The position numbers were made by a program, and so were the translations under genes. Source: Sphingobium sp. B2D3C (GTDB lineage: Bacteria; Pseudomonadota; Alphaproteobacteria; Sphingomonadales; Sphingomonadaceae). Taken from it: DNA of 64,000 nt. The stretch's first letter is position 1; every line of letters begins with the position of its first letter. The DNA lies in assembly GCF_025961835.1 (NCBI RefSeq), contig NZ_JAOQOK010000001.1:496001-560000 (forward strand), read 5' to 3'. This document shows, piece by piece, positions 33,846-42,998 of the stretch. The notes under the pieces were generated by a model. That model was not told where the DNA came from. It ran no database searches and saw only the letters and a program-made list of their open reading frames with translations.

Positions 33846-35231
33846 TTATCCGGCCGGCAGGCGCAGGCGCACCATCAGGCCGCCCAGATCCTCGCTCTCG
33901 TCCAGCGTGACCGAGCCACCGTAGATTTCCGCGACATCGCGCACGATGGCGAGGCCAAGGCCGGTGCCGGGCTTGCCGCTATCCAGCCGCACGCCGCGAT
34001 CGAAGATGCGTTCGCGCGCGGCCTCGGGAATGCCCATGCCGTCGTCCTCCACGAGAATGTCGACCCAGGGCGTACTGTGCACCACGGTGACGAACACGCT
34101 GCCACCGCCATATTTGGCGGCATTCTCGACCAGATTGCCAAGCAGCTCGTCCAAATCCTGCCGCTCGACGCGGACGACGGCCGTTTGCGCGCCGTCGCGG
34201 TCAATGCGGACGTCCGGGTAGAGGCGCTCCACCGCGCGCTCCACCGCTTCGAGGCTCGGCCACACCAATGTGCGGCTCTGCGCCGCGCCGCGCCGGCCGA
34301 GGGCACGGGCGCGGGCAAGGTGGTGGTCGATCTGGCGGCGCATCGTCCCGGTTTCCCGCACCACCGTGGTGGCGAGGTCGGGCGACTGGGCCGTCGCGGC
34401 GTTCATCACGACCGTCAGCGGCGTCTTGAGCGCGTGGGCGAGATTGCCGGCGTGGCGGCGGGCTTCCTCCGCCTGCTGCTCGTTATGGGCGAGCAGCGCG
34501 TTCAATTCCTCGACCAGCGGCTGGACCTCCCGGGGCAGGGGCACGGTTACGCGGCTTTTCTCGCCATCCCGCATGCGCGCGATTTCGCGGCGGATATGGC
34601 GCAGCGGACGCAGGCCGAAGAACACCTGCAAGCCGGCCAATACGATCAGCCCGACGCCCAGAATGACGAAGCTGTTGAACAGCGTAGCCCGCAGCGCGTG
34701 GATCTGCGCGTCCAGGCCCTCGCGGGCCTGCGCGACGATGAAAATCCACCGCGTATTGCTGCCCGGCAGGATTACGGTGCGAGCCATCAGGCGCAGTGGC
34801 TCGTCGGGGAACTGGTTGCTGTCCATCCCCTCGCCGGGATTGGTGGTCATGCCCGGCGTGACGCGGATCGCGCGATCCCACAGCGAACGCGAGCGCCAGT
34901 CTTCATGGCCCTGACCGCTGATCTGGTAATAGAGCCCGCTCGCCGGCTCCAGAAACCGCTGGTCGGCAAGCGGGCGGTTAAACAGCACTTCGCCTTCCGG
35001 GCCGATCTCCGCCGAGGAGATCATGGCGGTCAGCACATAGGATAGCCCGTCATCAAAGGTGCGCGTGACGGTGCTTACCAGCACCCGGTCGAGCGCCAGC
35101 GCGCCGCCGAGCAACAGCAGGCCGATCCAGATGGCCGAGATGCCGAGAATGCGGCGGCTGAGCGATCCGGTGCTGCGGCTGGAGGCTGGCGGGGGCGCCG
35201 TCTCCGCTCCGTGCGGCAGCGGTTCAGCCAG
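33846..35231 (-). CDS. Sensor histidine kinase of a PepSY-linked two-component system
   Basis: An inner-membrane sensor kinase of about 461 residues. It has a membrane helix (ILGISAIWIGLLLLGGALAL), a periplasmic sensor of roughly 130 residues, a second helix (FVILGVGLIVLAGLQVFFGL), HAMP, the H-box HALKTPL (H266 by this numbering), N-box (LVENAAKYGG) and G-boxes (DDGMGIPE, GTGLGLAIV). The start is uncertain: no ATG, GTG or TTG lies upstream of the first membrane helix. The first TTG (35114) would cut that helix. A CTG at 35231, 7 bases after GGAGG and overlapping the regulator stop, is the best candidate. The partner regulator is directly upstream. Confidence 0.9.
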   Translation of the reverse strand: MAEPLPHGAETAPPPASSRSTGSLSRRILGISAIWIGLLLLGGALALDRVLVSTVTRTFDDGLSYVLTAMISSAEIGPEGEVLFNRPLADQRFLEPASGLYYQISGQGHEDWRSRSLWDRAIRVTPGMTTNPGEGMDSNQFPDEPLRLMARTVILPGSNTRWIFIVAQAREGLDAQIHALRATLFNSFVILGVGLIVLAGLQVFFGLRPLRHIRREIARMRDGEKSRVTVPLPREVQPLVEELNALLAHNEQQAEEARRHAGNLAHALKTPLTVVMNAATAQSPDLATTVVRETGTMRRQIDHHLARARALGRRGAAQSRTLVWPSLEAVERAVERLYPDVRIDRDGAQTAVVRVERQDLDELLGNLVENAAKYGGGSVFVTVVHSTPWVDILVEDDGMGIPEAARERIFDRGVRLDSGKPGTGLGLAIVRDVAEIYGGSVTLDESEDLGGLMVRLRLPAG

Positions 35232-35889
35232 CGGGGTCCTCCAGGCTGTAGCCCAGGCCGCGAATGGTGGAGATCACATCGGCACCCAGCTTCTTGCGGA
35301 TGCGCGTGACGAACACTTCGATGGTGTTGGAATCCCGGTCGAAATCCTGATCGTAGATATGCTCGATCAGTTCGGTGCGGCTCACCACCTTGCCCTTGTG
35401 GTGCATCAGATAGGAGAGCAGCTTATATTCCTGCGCGGTCAGCTTCACCGGCTCGCCGTTCAGCGTGACCTTGCCCGAGCGGGTATCCAGCCGCACGCTG
35501 CCGGCGATGAGCTCGGACGAGGCATTGCCGGACGAGCGGCGAATGAGCGCGCGCAGGCGGGCGATCAGTTCCTCGCTCTGGAACGGCTTGGCGAGATAGT
35601 CGTCCGCACCGGCATCGAGCCCCGCAACCTTGTCGGACCAGCTGTCCCGCGCTGTCAGCACGAGCACCGGCACCGCCGAGCCTTCCTTGCGCCAGCGGTC
35701 GAGCACAGTCAGGCCGTCGATTTCCGGCAGGCCCAGGTCGAGGATGATCGCGTCGTAGCTCTCCGTCGACCCCAGGAAATGACCGTCCTCGCCATCGGTC
35801 GCCAGGTCGACGGCATAGCCGACGCCTTCGAGCGTGGACTTGAGCTGTTTGCCCAAGGTCGGCTCATCTTCGACGATCAGCAGACGCAT
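35224..35889 (-). CDS. OmpR/PhoP family response regulator
   Basis: 221 residues. The receiver domain has the acidic pair E7-D8, phosphoacceptor D51 (AIILDLGLPEIDG), the T/S and the lysine (LAKPF). The C-terminal winged helix (about 125-218, LTAQEYKLLSYLMHHKGKVVSRTELIEHIY) is of OmpR type and closest by eye to PhoP/FeuP-like regulators. It lies between a PepSY gene upstream and the kinase downstream, as in a common alphaproteobacterial three-gene operon that senses envelope or divalent-ion stress. Confidence 0.95.
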   Translation of the reverse strand: MRLLIVEDEPTLGKQLKSTLEGVGYAVDLATDGEDGHFLGSTESYDAIILDLGLPEIDGLTVLDRWRKEGSAVPVLVLTARDSWSDKVAGLDAGADDYLAKPFQSEELIARLRALIRRSSGNASSELIAGSVRLDTRSGKVTLNGEPVKLTAQEYKLLSYLMHHKGKVVSRTELIEHIYDQDFDRDSNTIEVFVTRIRKKLGADVISTIRGLGYSLEDPAG

Positions 35890-35937
35890 GGCTTTTCCTT
35901 TCCGATTGAGGGAGCGTGCGCAGGCGATCCGGCCGGA

Positions 35938-36255
35938 TCAGCGCGTCCGTCCGATGATATTGCCGGTCTTGCCGTCCACATCAACCCAGATGACCTTGCC
36001 ATCCTGCTGGAGGAACTGCATCCGGTACACGCCTTCGCGAACGGATGGAGCGACGCCGACATATTGGGCGTCGCTGATCTCGCGCTCGACACGACGCTTG
36101 ATGATCGAAAACGGCATCACCTCACCATCGAGCATGGCGCGCCGCGCCGCCCGCTGGTCATCGCCCCGCGCAAAGCTCTGCGCCGAAACCGGGAGGCTGG
36201 TGGCCGCCAGTGCCATCAGCCCGCCGAGCAGAAGAGAGGATGAAAGATGTTTCAT
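35938..36255 (-). CDS. Exported PepSY-domain protein
   Basis: A 105-residue periplasmic protein with a signal peptide (LLLGGLMALAATSLPVSAQS) and one PepSY-like domain (VEREISDAQYVGV...GVYRMQFLQQDGKVIWVDVDGKTGNIIG). PepSY domains are thought to inhibit proteases or bind envelope ligands; genes like this often precede PhoPQ-like pairs and may feed the sensor. The stop is 48 bases before the regulator start. Confidence 0.86.
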   Translation of the reverse strand: MKHLSSSLLLGGLMALAATSLPVSAQSFARGDDQRAARRAMLDGEVMPFSIIKRRVEREISDAQYVGVAPSVREGVYRMQFLQQDGKVIWVDVDGKTGNIIGRTR

Positions 36256-36313
36256 GATGCCGTGTTAGCCATCAAGCATTGAACAAGCGCTGAATGTCCC
36301 ATCTGTCCCCCGT

Positions 36314-37048
36314 TCAGGGTTCCAGCATATACTGGACGTTGAGGGAAATCGAGGTGGCGATCTCACCGGGCTCGATCTTGGTCTGCGGTGCCGCTGCAGC
36401 AGAGTCGCGCATAGCCATCATCGGCATCGGCGGCGGCGCGAAACCGCCACCTTCGGAGATGCTCACCAGGCGCGCGGTGCGGAAGCCGGTCGCCTGCGCA
36501 TACAGGTTTGCGCGAGCGTGCGCGGTTTTCAGCGCCTTGGTGCGGGCCTGATCGAGCAGCTTGTCCGGCTCGGCAATGCCAAAGCTCGGGCCGTTGATGT
36601 TGGTCGCCCCGGCGGCGACCAGCGAGTCGATCAGATCGCCTGCGCTATCCAGCTTGCGGACCGCGACAGTGAGCTGGTTGCTGGCTTCATAGCCGATGAA
36701 GCGCGGACCTTTGCCATCTGTGCGGTCGCTATAATCATATTGCGGGTTGAGGTTGATGCCGCTGGTCTGGATGTCCTTGCGGGCGATGCCAGCCTTCACA
36801 AGCGCAGCGATCAGCTTGTCCATCTGGGTGGCATTCTGCGCCATCGCATCCTTCGCTGACATCGCGCGGGTCTGCACGCCGGTGTTGATGGTCGCCATAT
36901 CCGGCGCGCTGTTCACCGATTCACTGACGCTGAGGCTCAGTAGCGGGCCCTTGGCAGCCTGGGGTGCCGGCGGTTGCGGCTGGGCCGAGACGATCGCCGG
37001 CGTCATGAGAGCGGCAGTTGCAGCGAGCAGAATTGGCAAACGACGCAT
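36314..37048 (-). CDS. SIMPL-domain (DUF541) periplasmic protein
   Basis: 244 residues: a signal peptide (PILLAATAALMTPAIVSAQP), a Pro-rich spacer and a SIMPL domain (LSLSVSESVNSAPDMATINTGVQTRA..., QTSGINLNPQYDYSD, ALKTAHARANLYAQATG). SIMPL proteins form oligomeric rings in the periplasm; their role is poorly known and linked to oxidative stress. The start at 37048 is chosen because it begins the signal peptide directly; ATGs at 37078 and 37135 would add a non-hydrophobic leader. Confidence 0.9.
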   Translation of the reverse strand: MRRLPILLAATAALMTPAIVSAQPQPPAPQAAKGPLLSLSVSESVNSAPDMATINTGVQTRAMSAKDAMAQNATQMDKLIAALVKAGIARKDIQTSGINLNPQYDYSDRTDGKGPRFIGYEASNQLTVAVRKLDSAGDLIDSLVAAGATNINGPSFGIAEPDKLLDQARTKALKTAHARANLYAQATGFRTARLVSISEGGGFAPPPMPMMAMRDSAAAAPQTKIEPGEIATSISLNVQYMLEP

Positions 37049-37187
37049 GGAACATTTTCCCTTTTGTGTGATGGCCATAGAAATGGGCTGAAGCTTCTGA
37101 ACGCATCCTGACCCATCGAGTTTCTTCCCGTTCATCTGGCGCCTCAGCCCTTGCTCCCGCCGCTTGCATCTGTTTTAGCGCCTTGCC

Positions 37188-38975
37188 ATGGCCCCGCCAC
37201 TTCTTTCCTTCGAGAATCTCGGTCTCATCCAGGGCGCCGGCTGGCTGTTCCGTGGTCTGGACATTCATGTCGGCGAGCGTGATCGCCTTGCGCTGATCGG
37301 TCGCAACGGGGCCGGGAAGACCACGCTGCTCAAGCTGATCGCCGGCACGGTGGAGCCGGACGAAGGCAAGCGCTCGGTCGTGCCCGGGCGCCATGTGGTG
37401 ATGCTGGAGCAAGATCCGGATGTCTCCGCCTTCGCAACGCTGCATGATTTCGCCACGTCTGGCGCCAAGGCGCCGGCGGCGCATGAGGTGGAAGCGATTG
37501 CCGACCAACTCGGCATCGACCTCTCCCGCGCGGCATCGACCGCATCGGGCGGCGAGCGGCGGCGGGCAGCGATTTGCCGGGCACTGGCGAGCGAGCCCGA
37601 TATCCTGTTGCTGGACGAGCCTACCAACCATCTCGATATCGCCGCGATCACTTGGCTGGAGGATTGGCTGTCGCGCTTCAATGGCGCATTCATCGTCATC
37701 AGCCATGACCGGACATTCCTCACGCGCCTCACCCGGTCGACGCTCTGGCTCGACCGGGGCAGTCTGCGGCGGCAGGAGATCGGCTTCGGCGGGTTCGAGG
37801 CCTGGATGGAAAAGGCCTATGCCGACGAGGCGCGGGCGGCCGAGAAGCTCGACGCCAAGCTGAAGATTGAGGCGCACTGGCTTGAGCGCGGCGTCACGGC
37901 GCGGCGCAAGCGCAATCAGGGGCGGCTGGCTAAGCTCTGGGAGATGCGTGCCCAGCGCGCGGCGATGATCGGCCCGCAGGGCGGCGCCAAGCTGGAGGTT
38001 ACCGCCAATGACACCAAAACCAAGAGCGTGATCACCGCCGAGCACGTCACCAAGCAGTTTGGCGACCGCGCGGTCATCAAGGATTTCTCGATCCGCATCC
38101 AGCGCGGCGACCGCATTGGCATTGTCGGCGGTAATGGCGCGGGCAAGACCACCTTGCTGCGCCTGCTGACCGGCGATCTGCAACCGGACAGCGGCACGAT
38201 CACGCTGGCCAAGACGCTGGACGGCATCGTCATCGACCAGCAACGCTCGCTGATGCAGCCGGACAAAAGGGTGCGCGATGTGCTGGCCGAGGGCGGCGAC
38301 TGGATCGACGTGCGCGGCGTGCGCAAGCATGTCCACGGCTATCTCAAGGATTTTCTGTTCGATCCCTCGCTGGCCGAGGCGAAGATCGGCACGCTTTCGG
38401 GCGGCGAGCGCTCGCGCCTGCTGCTGGCACGGGAGTTCGCGCGCGAATCCAACCTGCTGGTGCTGGACGAGCCGACCAACGACCTCGACCTGGAAACGCT
38501 CGACCTGCTGCAGGAAGTGATCGCCGATTATGACGGCACGGTGCTGATCGTCAGTCATGATCGCGACTTCCTCGACCGCACGGTGACGGTGACGCTGGGA
38601 CTGGATGGTTCAGGCCGGATCGATGTGATCGCCGGCGGCTATGCGGACTGGGAAGCCAAGCGCCAAAAGCCCAATGCGGCCGGCAAGCGATCAGTTGCGA
38701 AGGCGGATACGCCGGCTGCGCCTCCGCCCCCCAAGGCGGCGAAGCTCAGCTACAAGGACCAGCGGGATTATGATCTGTTGCCGGGTCAGATCGAGGCGCT
38801 CGACGCGGCGATTGCCCGCGATGAAGCCGCGCTCGCCGACCCCGATCTCTATGCCAAGAATCCCAAGCGCTTCGCCGAGTTGAGCGCGACGATCGAAAAG
38901 GCGCGCGCGCAAAAGGATGCGGCCGAGGAGCGCTGGCTGGAGTTGGCCGAGCAGGTCGAGGCCCTGCAGGGTTGA
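37188..38975 (+). CDS. ABC-F family ATPase (Uup-like)
   Basis: A 595-residue soluble protein with two ABC cassettes and no membrane part. Walker A motifs are GRNGAGKTT and GGNGAGKTT; signatures are ASGGERRRAA and LSGGERSRLL; Walker B motifs end LLLDEPTNHLD and LVLDEPTNDLD. The C-terminus is a charged coiled coil (from about 520) as in Uup, which acts on ribosomes, DNA excision or branched intermediates. ABC-F proteins gate tRNA positions on the ribosome. It is monocistronic, divergent from the SIMPL gene. Confidence 0.95.
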   Translation: MAPPLLSFENLGLIQGAGWLFRGLDIHVGERDRLALIGRNGAGKTTLLKLIAGTVEPDEGKRSVVPGRHVVMLEQDPDVSAFATLHDFATSGAKAPAAHEVEAIADQLGIDLSRAASTASGGERRRAAICRALASEPDILLLDEPTNHLDIAAITWLEDWLSRFNGAFIVISHDRTFLTRLTRSTLWLDRGSLRRQEIGFGGFEAWMEKAYADEARAAEKLDAKLKIEAHWLERGVTARRKRNQGRLAKLWEMRAQRAAMIGPQGGAKLEVTANDTKTKSVITAEHVTKQFGDRAVIKDFSIRIQRGDRIGIVGGNGAGKTTLLRLLTGDLQPDSGTITLAKTLDGIVIDQQRSLMQPDKRVRDVLAEGGDWIDVRGVRKHVHGYLKDFLFDPSLAEAKIGTLSGGERSRLLLAREFARESNLLVLDEPTNDLDLETLDLLQEVIADYDGTVLIVSHDRDFLDRTVTVTLGLDGSGRIDVIAGGYADWEAKRQKPNAAGKRSVAKADTPAAPPPPKAAKLSYKDQRDYDLLPGQIEALDAAIARDEAALADPDLYAKNPKRFAELSATIEKARAQKDAAEERWLELAEQVEALQG

Positions 38976-39087
38976 GCCCGGCAAGGGTTGCGTGGCGTTC
39001 GGCTGTCTTTGACCAGATCGCCCCGATCAAGATTTTCGACGTGCCCAGCCATGGTCGGCGGGGACGTTGTCGCCGACGAGCATTCAG

Positions 39088-39969
39088 ATGACCAGCACTC
39101 AACCGATTCGTGGAATTCTGCTCTGCGCCGCCGCTCTGCTGCTGTTCGCGGCGCTGGATACGACCACGAAAGTGCTCACCGCGCATTTCGAGGCGCCGGT
39201 GATCGTGGCGGCGCGTTTCATCGGCAACCTCTTGTTGATGCTCGTCGTCATGGCGCCGCGCGGCGGGCGGGAGATGGTGCGCACGACGCGCACCGCGCTC
39301 GTCTGGTTGCGTGGCTGCTGCCTCGCCTGCGCCTCCGTGCTGATGGCGCTGGCGCTCACCCGCATGCCGGTCGGCGAAGCGACGGCGATCATGTTCCTCG
39401 CGCCGACGCTGGTCGCGCTGGGTGGAGGGCTGCTGCTCGGCGAGGAGGTCGGGCTGCGGGGCTGGGGCGCCGTGCTGCTCGGGCTCACCGGCGTCGTGCT
39501 GATCGCGCGGCCGGGTGGCGGGCTGGATGTGGTGGGCGTCATGCTCGCTCTGGGCGCCGCCATTCTCAATGGCACCTATCAGCTCATGTCCCGCACGCTG
39601 GCGGCGACCGAGAAGACCTTCGCTTTGCTCTTCTACAGTGCTGCCGTGGGCAGCCTCGTCTTCGGCGCGGTGGCGCCCTTCTACTGGGCGGGGCGGATGC
39701 CGACGCTGCTGGAAGGCGCGCTACTGGCGTCGCTGGGCCTGTGGGGCGGGGTGGGGCATTATCTGTTCACGGCGGCCTTTCGCCATGCCCCGGCTTCGAC
39801 GCTGGCGCCGATCACGTATCTGCAGGTGCTGTGGGCGACAGTGCTGGGCTGGATCGTGTTCCGGCATGTGCCCGATCCGGTGGCGATTGTCGGGATGCTG
39901 ACGATCGGGAGCGCCGGCATGTTGATCGTGCTGAAGCGCCGCCGCCGGACTCCGCCCGCAACAGTGTGA
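39088..39969 (+). CDS. EamA/DMT family transporter
   Basis: 293 residues with ten hydrophobic segments arranged as two EamA repeats (first about 5-135, second about 150-285; landmark APITYLQVLWATVLGWIVF in the second). The ATG at 39088 directly precedes the first helix; a TTG 7 codons earlier is less likely. DMT exporters move small metabolites, purines or drugs; the substrate is not predictable. Convergent with the monooxygenase gene, with 14 bases between. Confidence 0.9.
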   Translation: MTSTQPIRGILLCAAALLLFAALDTTTKVLTAHFEAPVIVAARFIGNLLLMLVVMAPRGGREMVRTTRTALVWLRGCCLACASVLMALALTRMPVGEATAIMFLAPTLVALGGGLLLGEEVGLRGWGAVLLGLTGVVLIARPGGGLDVVGVMLALGAAILNGTYQLMSRTLAATEKTFALLFYSAAVGSLVFGAVAPFYWAGRMPTLLEGALLASLGLWGGVGHYLFTAAFRHAPASTLAPITYLQVLWATVLGWIVFRHVPDPVAIVGMLTIGSAGMLIVLKRRRRTPPATV

Positions 39970-39983
39970 GCGCACCGGAGGGG

Positions 39984-40283
39984 TCAGCCCTCCGCGGTGG
40001 CCGAAACCTCATAATGGGTGATCTGCTTGTCGCCGATGCCGAGGTTATCCCATGTGGCGCGCCAGTCCTTCATGTGCTGGCTCGCGGCATGGGCCTGCTG
40101 GGCCTCGCGGTCGCGAAACACCTCGAAGATGCGCAGAAGACCGGGTTCCGCGAGATCCTCGGCGAAGCTGTAGGCGATGCAACCCGGCTCCGCGCGGCTG
40201 GCTGCGACCATCCGCGCAATAACCGGACGCGCCGCCGGCAGGTTCTCCGGCGGCAAGCGAACGGTCCCGGCGAGGATCAGCAT
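39984..40283 (-). CDS. Antibiotic biosynthesis monooxygenase (ABM)-like protein
   Basis: A 99-residue dimeric alpha/beta-barrel protein of the ABM/YgiN type. It has the typical PGCIAYSFAEDLAEPGLLRIFEVFRD core with the ASQHMKDW helix. Relatives oxidise quinols or degrade small aromatics without cofactors, but many are uncharacterised. Its start shares one base with the stop of the upstream hydrolase gene, so they form an operon. Confidence 0.86.
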   Translation of the reverse strand: MLILAGTVRLPPENLPAARPVIARMVAASRAEPGCIAYSFAEDLAEPGLLRIFEVFRDREAQQAHAASQHMKDWRATWDNLGIGDKQITHYEVSATAEG

Positions 40284-40939
40284 CAGCGGATCGGCGAATC
40301 CGGGGCCAGCCGCATGTCGAGATAATTGTCGACGCTCATCATCAGCTGGTCGAGCTCATGCTCGAAGAAGTGATTGGCGTTGCGGATCTCGTCATGATGG
40401 ATGGTGATGCCCTTCTGCGTGCGCAGCTTGTCGACCAGCTTCTGCACGGAGGCGGCCGAGACGACCTCATCGTTAACACCCTGCACGATGATGCCGGACG
40501 CGGGGCAGGGCGCGAGAAACGAGAAGTCGTACATGTTGGCCGGCGGCGCCACCGAGATGAATCCGCGCACTTCCGGGCGGCGCATCAGCAACTGCATGGA
40601 GATCCATGCACCAAACGAGAAACCGGCGATCCACGTCGTCTGCGCTTCCTGGTGGAAGCTCTGGATCCAGTCGAGCGCGGCGGCGGCATCGGAGAGCTCG
40701 CCGATGCCATTGTCGAACACGCCCTGCGAGCGACCGACACCCCGGAAATTGAACCGCAGCGTCGCAAAACCGCGCTTCACGAAGGTCTTGTAGAGCGCCT
40801 GCGTGATGCGATCGTTCATCGTGCCGCCGCCCTGCGGGTGCGGGTGCAGGATCAGCGCAACAGGCGCACGCGGGCGGGGCGGAGGGCTGAAACGGCCTTC
40901 GAGACGGCCTTCGGGACCGGGAAAAATGACGTCGGGCAT
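40283..40939 (-). CDS. Alpha/beta hydrolase (dienelactone-hydrolase-like)
   Basis: 218 residues. An HPHPQGGGTMND oxyanion-hole region, the nucleophile elbow GFSFGA (catalytic serine), the acid in QGVNDEVV and the histidine in NANHFFEH complete the triad. This sequence family (often annotated as alpha/beta hydrolase or CocE/NonD-like) is conserved across alphaproteobacteria without an assigned substrate. It is translated just ahead of the ABM-like protein. Confidence 0.9.
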   Translation of the reverse strand: MPDVIFPGPEGRLEGRFSPPPRPRAPVALILHPHPQGGGTMNDRITQALYKTFVKRGFATLRFNFRGVGRSQGVFDNGIGELSDAAAALDWIQSFHQEAQTTWIAGFSFGAWISMQLLMRRPEVRGFISVAPPANMYDFSFLAPCPASGIIVQGVNDEVVSAASVQKLVDKLRTQKGITIHHDEIRNANHFFEHELDQLMMSVDNYLDMRLAPDSPIR

Positions 40940-41054
40940 GGCACCTGAGACTTGAAATGGGAGCGGGCGACCGAGACTGGCCGACGACGCGGGACGGGCG
41001 CTTATATAGGCGGAAGCGCGATTTTCGCAATGTTTCTGGTGGAGGGCGCCCGCT

Positions 41055-41846
41055 TCAGCCCCCGAACCAGCCCAGAGCAGCGGCGGTGAGGGGGTTCGCT
41101 GGGTCCAGCAGCAGCTTGGTGGTGAGCGCGAGGGACATGACGATCAGCAGAGGCCGCGCGATTCCGGCGCCGAAGCGGATCGCGAGATAGGCGCCGAATT
41201 GCCCGCCTGCGATGCTGCCGACGGCCATGGCAAGGCCGGTGATCCAGAGGACATGCCCGCCGATGATGAAGACGATCACGCTGGAGAAATTGCTGGCGAA
41301 ATTGAGCAGTTTGGTATGGGCCACGGCGCGGATGAGGCCCAAGCCGAACAGGCCGACCAGCGCGGTGGTGAAGAAGGAGCCGGTGCCGGGCCCGAAAAAG
41401 CCGTCATAGCCGCCGATGATCGCCGCTGTGACGATAAGCGCGAGCGGGCCGAAGCGGCTGTGCCTGTCCTCATCGCTCATCCGGGGCGAGAGCAGGAAAT
41501 AGAGCACCATCGCGATCAGCAGCATCGGCAGCAGCGCGGAGAGGAAGCCGGAAACAATCCGCGTCACCAGAAACGCGCCGCCCGCAGAGCCGATAAATGA
41601 CGCCAGCGCCGGCAAGGCGAACCGGCGGAAATCGATATGTCCGCGCCGGGCGAAGGCGATGACGGCGCCGCAGGTGCCAAAGCTGCTCTGGAGCTTGTTG
41701 GTCGCCAGCGCGGCTACGGGCGGGATGCCCGCCGCCAGCAGCGCGGGAATGGTGACGAGGCCGCCGCCGCCCGCCATGGCGTCGATGCTCGCGGCGAGAA
41801 ACGCCACGCCCATGAGGATCAGGATGATGTCGAAAGCGGGATCCAT
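41055..41846 (-). CDS. TSUP (TauE/SafE) family membrane transporter
   Basis: 263 residues, eight hydrophobic segments, with both family repeats (DAMAGGGGLVTIPALLAAGIPP and GGYDGFFGPGTGSFFTTAL). TSUP proteins export sulfite, sulfoacetate or other sulfur/organic anions. The start at 41846 puts the first helix at the N-terminus (MDPAFDIILILMGV); earlier in-frame codons give a charged, improbable leader. Divergent from the cysteine desulfurase operon 99 bases away, so a sulfur theme is possible though unproven. Confidence 0.92.
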   Translation of the reverse strand: MDPAFDIILILMGVAFLAASIDAMAGGGGLVTIPALLAAGIPPVAALATNKLQSSFGTCGAVIAFARRGHIDFRRFALPALASFIGSAGGAFLVTRIVSGFLSALLPMLLIAMVLYFLLSPRMSDEDRHSRFGPLALIVTAAIIGGYDGFFGPGTGSFFTTALVGLFGLGLIRAVAHTKLLNFASNFSSVIVFIIGGHVLWITGLAMAVGSIAGGQFGAYLAIRFGAGIARPLLIVMSLALTTKLLLDPANPLTAAALGWFGG

Positions 41847-41945
41847 GTCTTCGCATATCAGGTCTGTGCTGCGCCGCAACATGGCTGATTGCACCAGAGG
41901 GCAAATCCATTTGCCGCGGCGCGACGGGCCTGTAGGGAAGGGGCG

Positions 41946-42998
41946 ATGAGCCGACGCATCTATCTCGATCATGCCGCGACCACACCGCTGCTGCCGCAGG
42001 CTCGCGCGGCGATGCTGGCCGGGTTCGATGCTTGGGCCAATCCCTCATCACCGCATGCCACCGGTCGTCAGGCGCGCGCCATGCTGGAGGATGCTCGCCG
42101 CCGCGTGGCGCAGGCGCTGGATTGGGATGGGCATGTGCTGTTCACCGCTGGCGCGAGCGAGGCGCTGGGCATCGCGTTGACGCGCGCAAGGGCGTCTCCC
42201 TTGCTGGCAGGGGCGAGCGAACATGATGCTGTGCTGCGCCACATCCCGGAGGATCGCCGGCTGCCGGTCGATCATGACGGGATCGTGTGCCTGCCCGATG
42301 CCATGGCGCAGGGCACGCTGATCGCGATCCAGCAGGTCAATAGCGAGACCGGCGTGATCCAGCCGCTGGAGGCGTTCGCCGAGCGCATCCACGCGCAAAA
42401 CGGCCTGCTGCTGGCCGATTGCAGCCAATCGGCCGGGAAGATGGCGCTGCCGCAAGGCGCGGACCTGATCGTCCTGAGCGCGCACAAGCTGGGCGGGCCG
42501 ATCGGCATTGGTGCGCTTCTGGTCCGAGATCTCACGCTGCTGGCGCCGAGCGGCGGACAGGAGCAGGGCTACCGCGCCGGCACCGAGGCCATGCCGCTGG
42601 CGCTAGGCTTTGCGGCGGCGCTGGAAGCTCCGCGCGACTGGTTGGCTGACGTCGCCGGTTGGCGCGAGCGGATGAACGCGGCTATTCTCGCAGCCGGCGG
42701 TGAGATCGTGGCGGACGCCTCCCCGCGCTTGCCGACTATCGCCAGCTACCGAATGCCCGGCGTGTCCGCGCAAGCGCAGCTCATCCGCTTCGACATGGCC
42801 GGGATTGCGGTGTCGGCGGGCAGTGCCTGCTCGTCGGGCAGCTTGCGCACCAGCCATGTGTTGGCGGCCATGGGTTGGCCGCAGGCTGAGGCCGCCGAGG
42901 TGATCCGTGTCACTATGGGGCATGACACGTGCGCGGCCGACATTGACGATTTTCTCACTGAGTGGCAGGCCATCGCGCACGGGAACGCAAGACGATGA
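41946..42998 (+). CDS. Cysteine desulfurase, class I, first of two tandem copies
   Basis: A 350-residue PLP enzyme that takes sulfur from cysteine to give a persulfide. The opening YLDHAATTPLLPQA, the histidine in GASEHDAV, the PLP lysine in SAHKLGGPIG and the catalytic cysteine loop SAGSACSSGSLRTSHVL are all present. AGGGAAGGGG precedes the ATG at 41946. The sequence between the histidine and lysine motifs is shorter and more divergent than in IscS. It overlaps the second desulfurase gene by 4 bases. Confidence 0.93.
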   Translation: MSRRIYLDHAATTPLLPQARAAMLAGFDAWANPSSPHATGRQARAMLEDARRRVAQALDWDGHVLFTAGASEALGIALTRARASPLLAGASEHDAVLRHIPEDRRLPVDHDGIVCLPDAMAQGTLIAIQQVNSETGVIQPLEAFAERIHAQNGLLLADCSQSAGKMALPQGADLIVLSAHKLGGPIGIGALLVRDLTLLAPSGGQEQGYRAGTEAMPLALGFAAALEAPRDWLADVAGWRERMNAAILAAGGEIVADASPRLPTIASYRMPGVSAQAQLIRFDMAGIAVSAGSACSSGSLRTSHVLAAMGWPQAEAAEVIRVTMGHDTCAADIDDFLTEWQAIAHGNARR

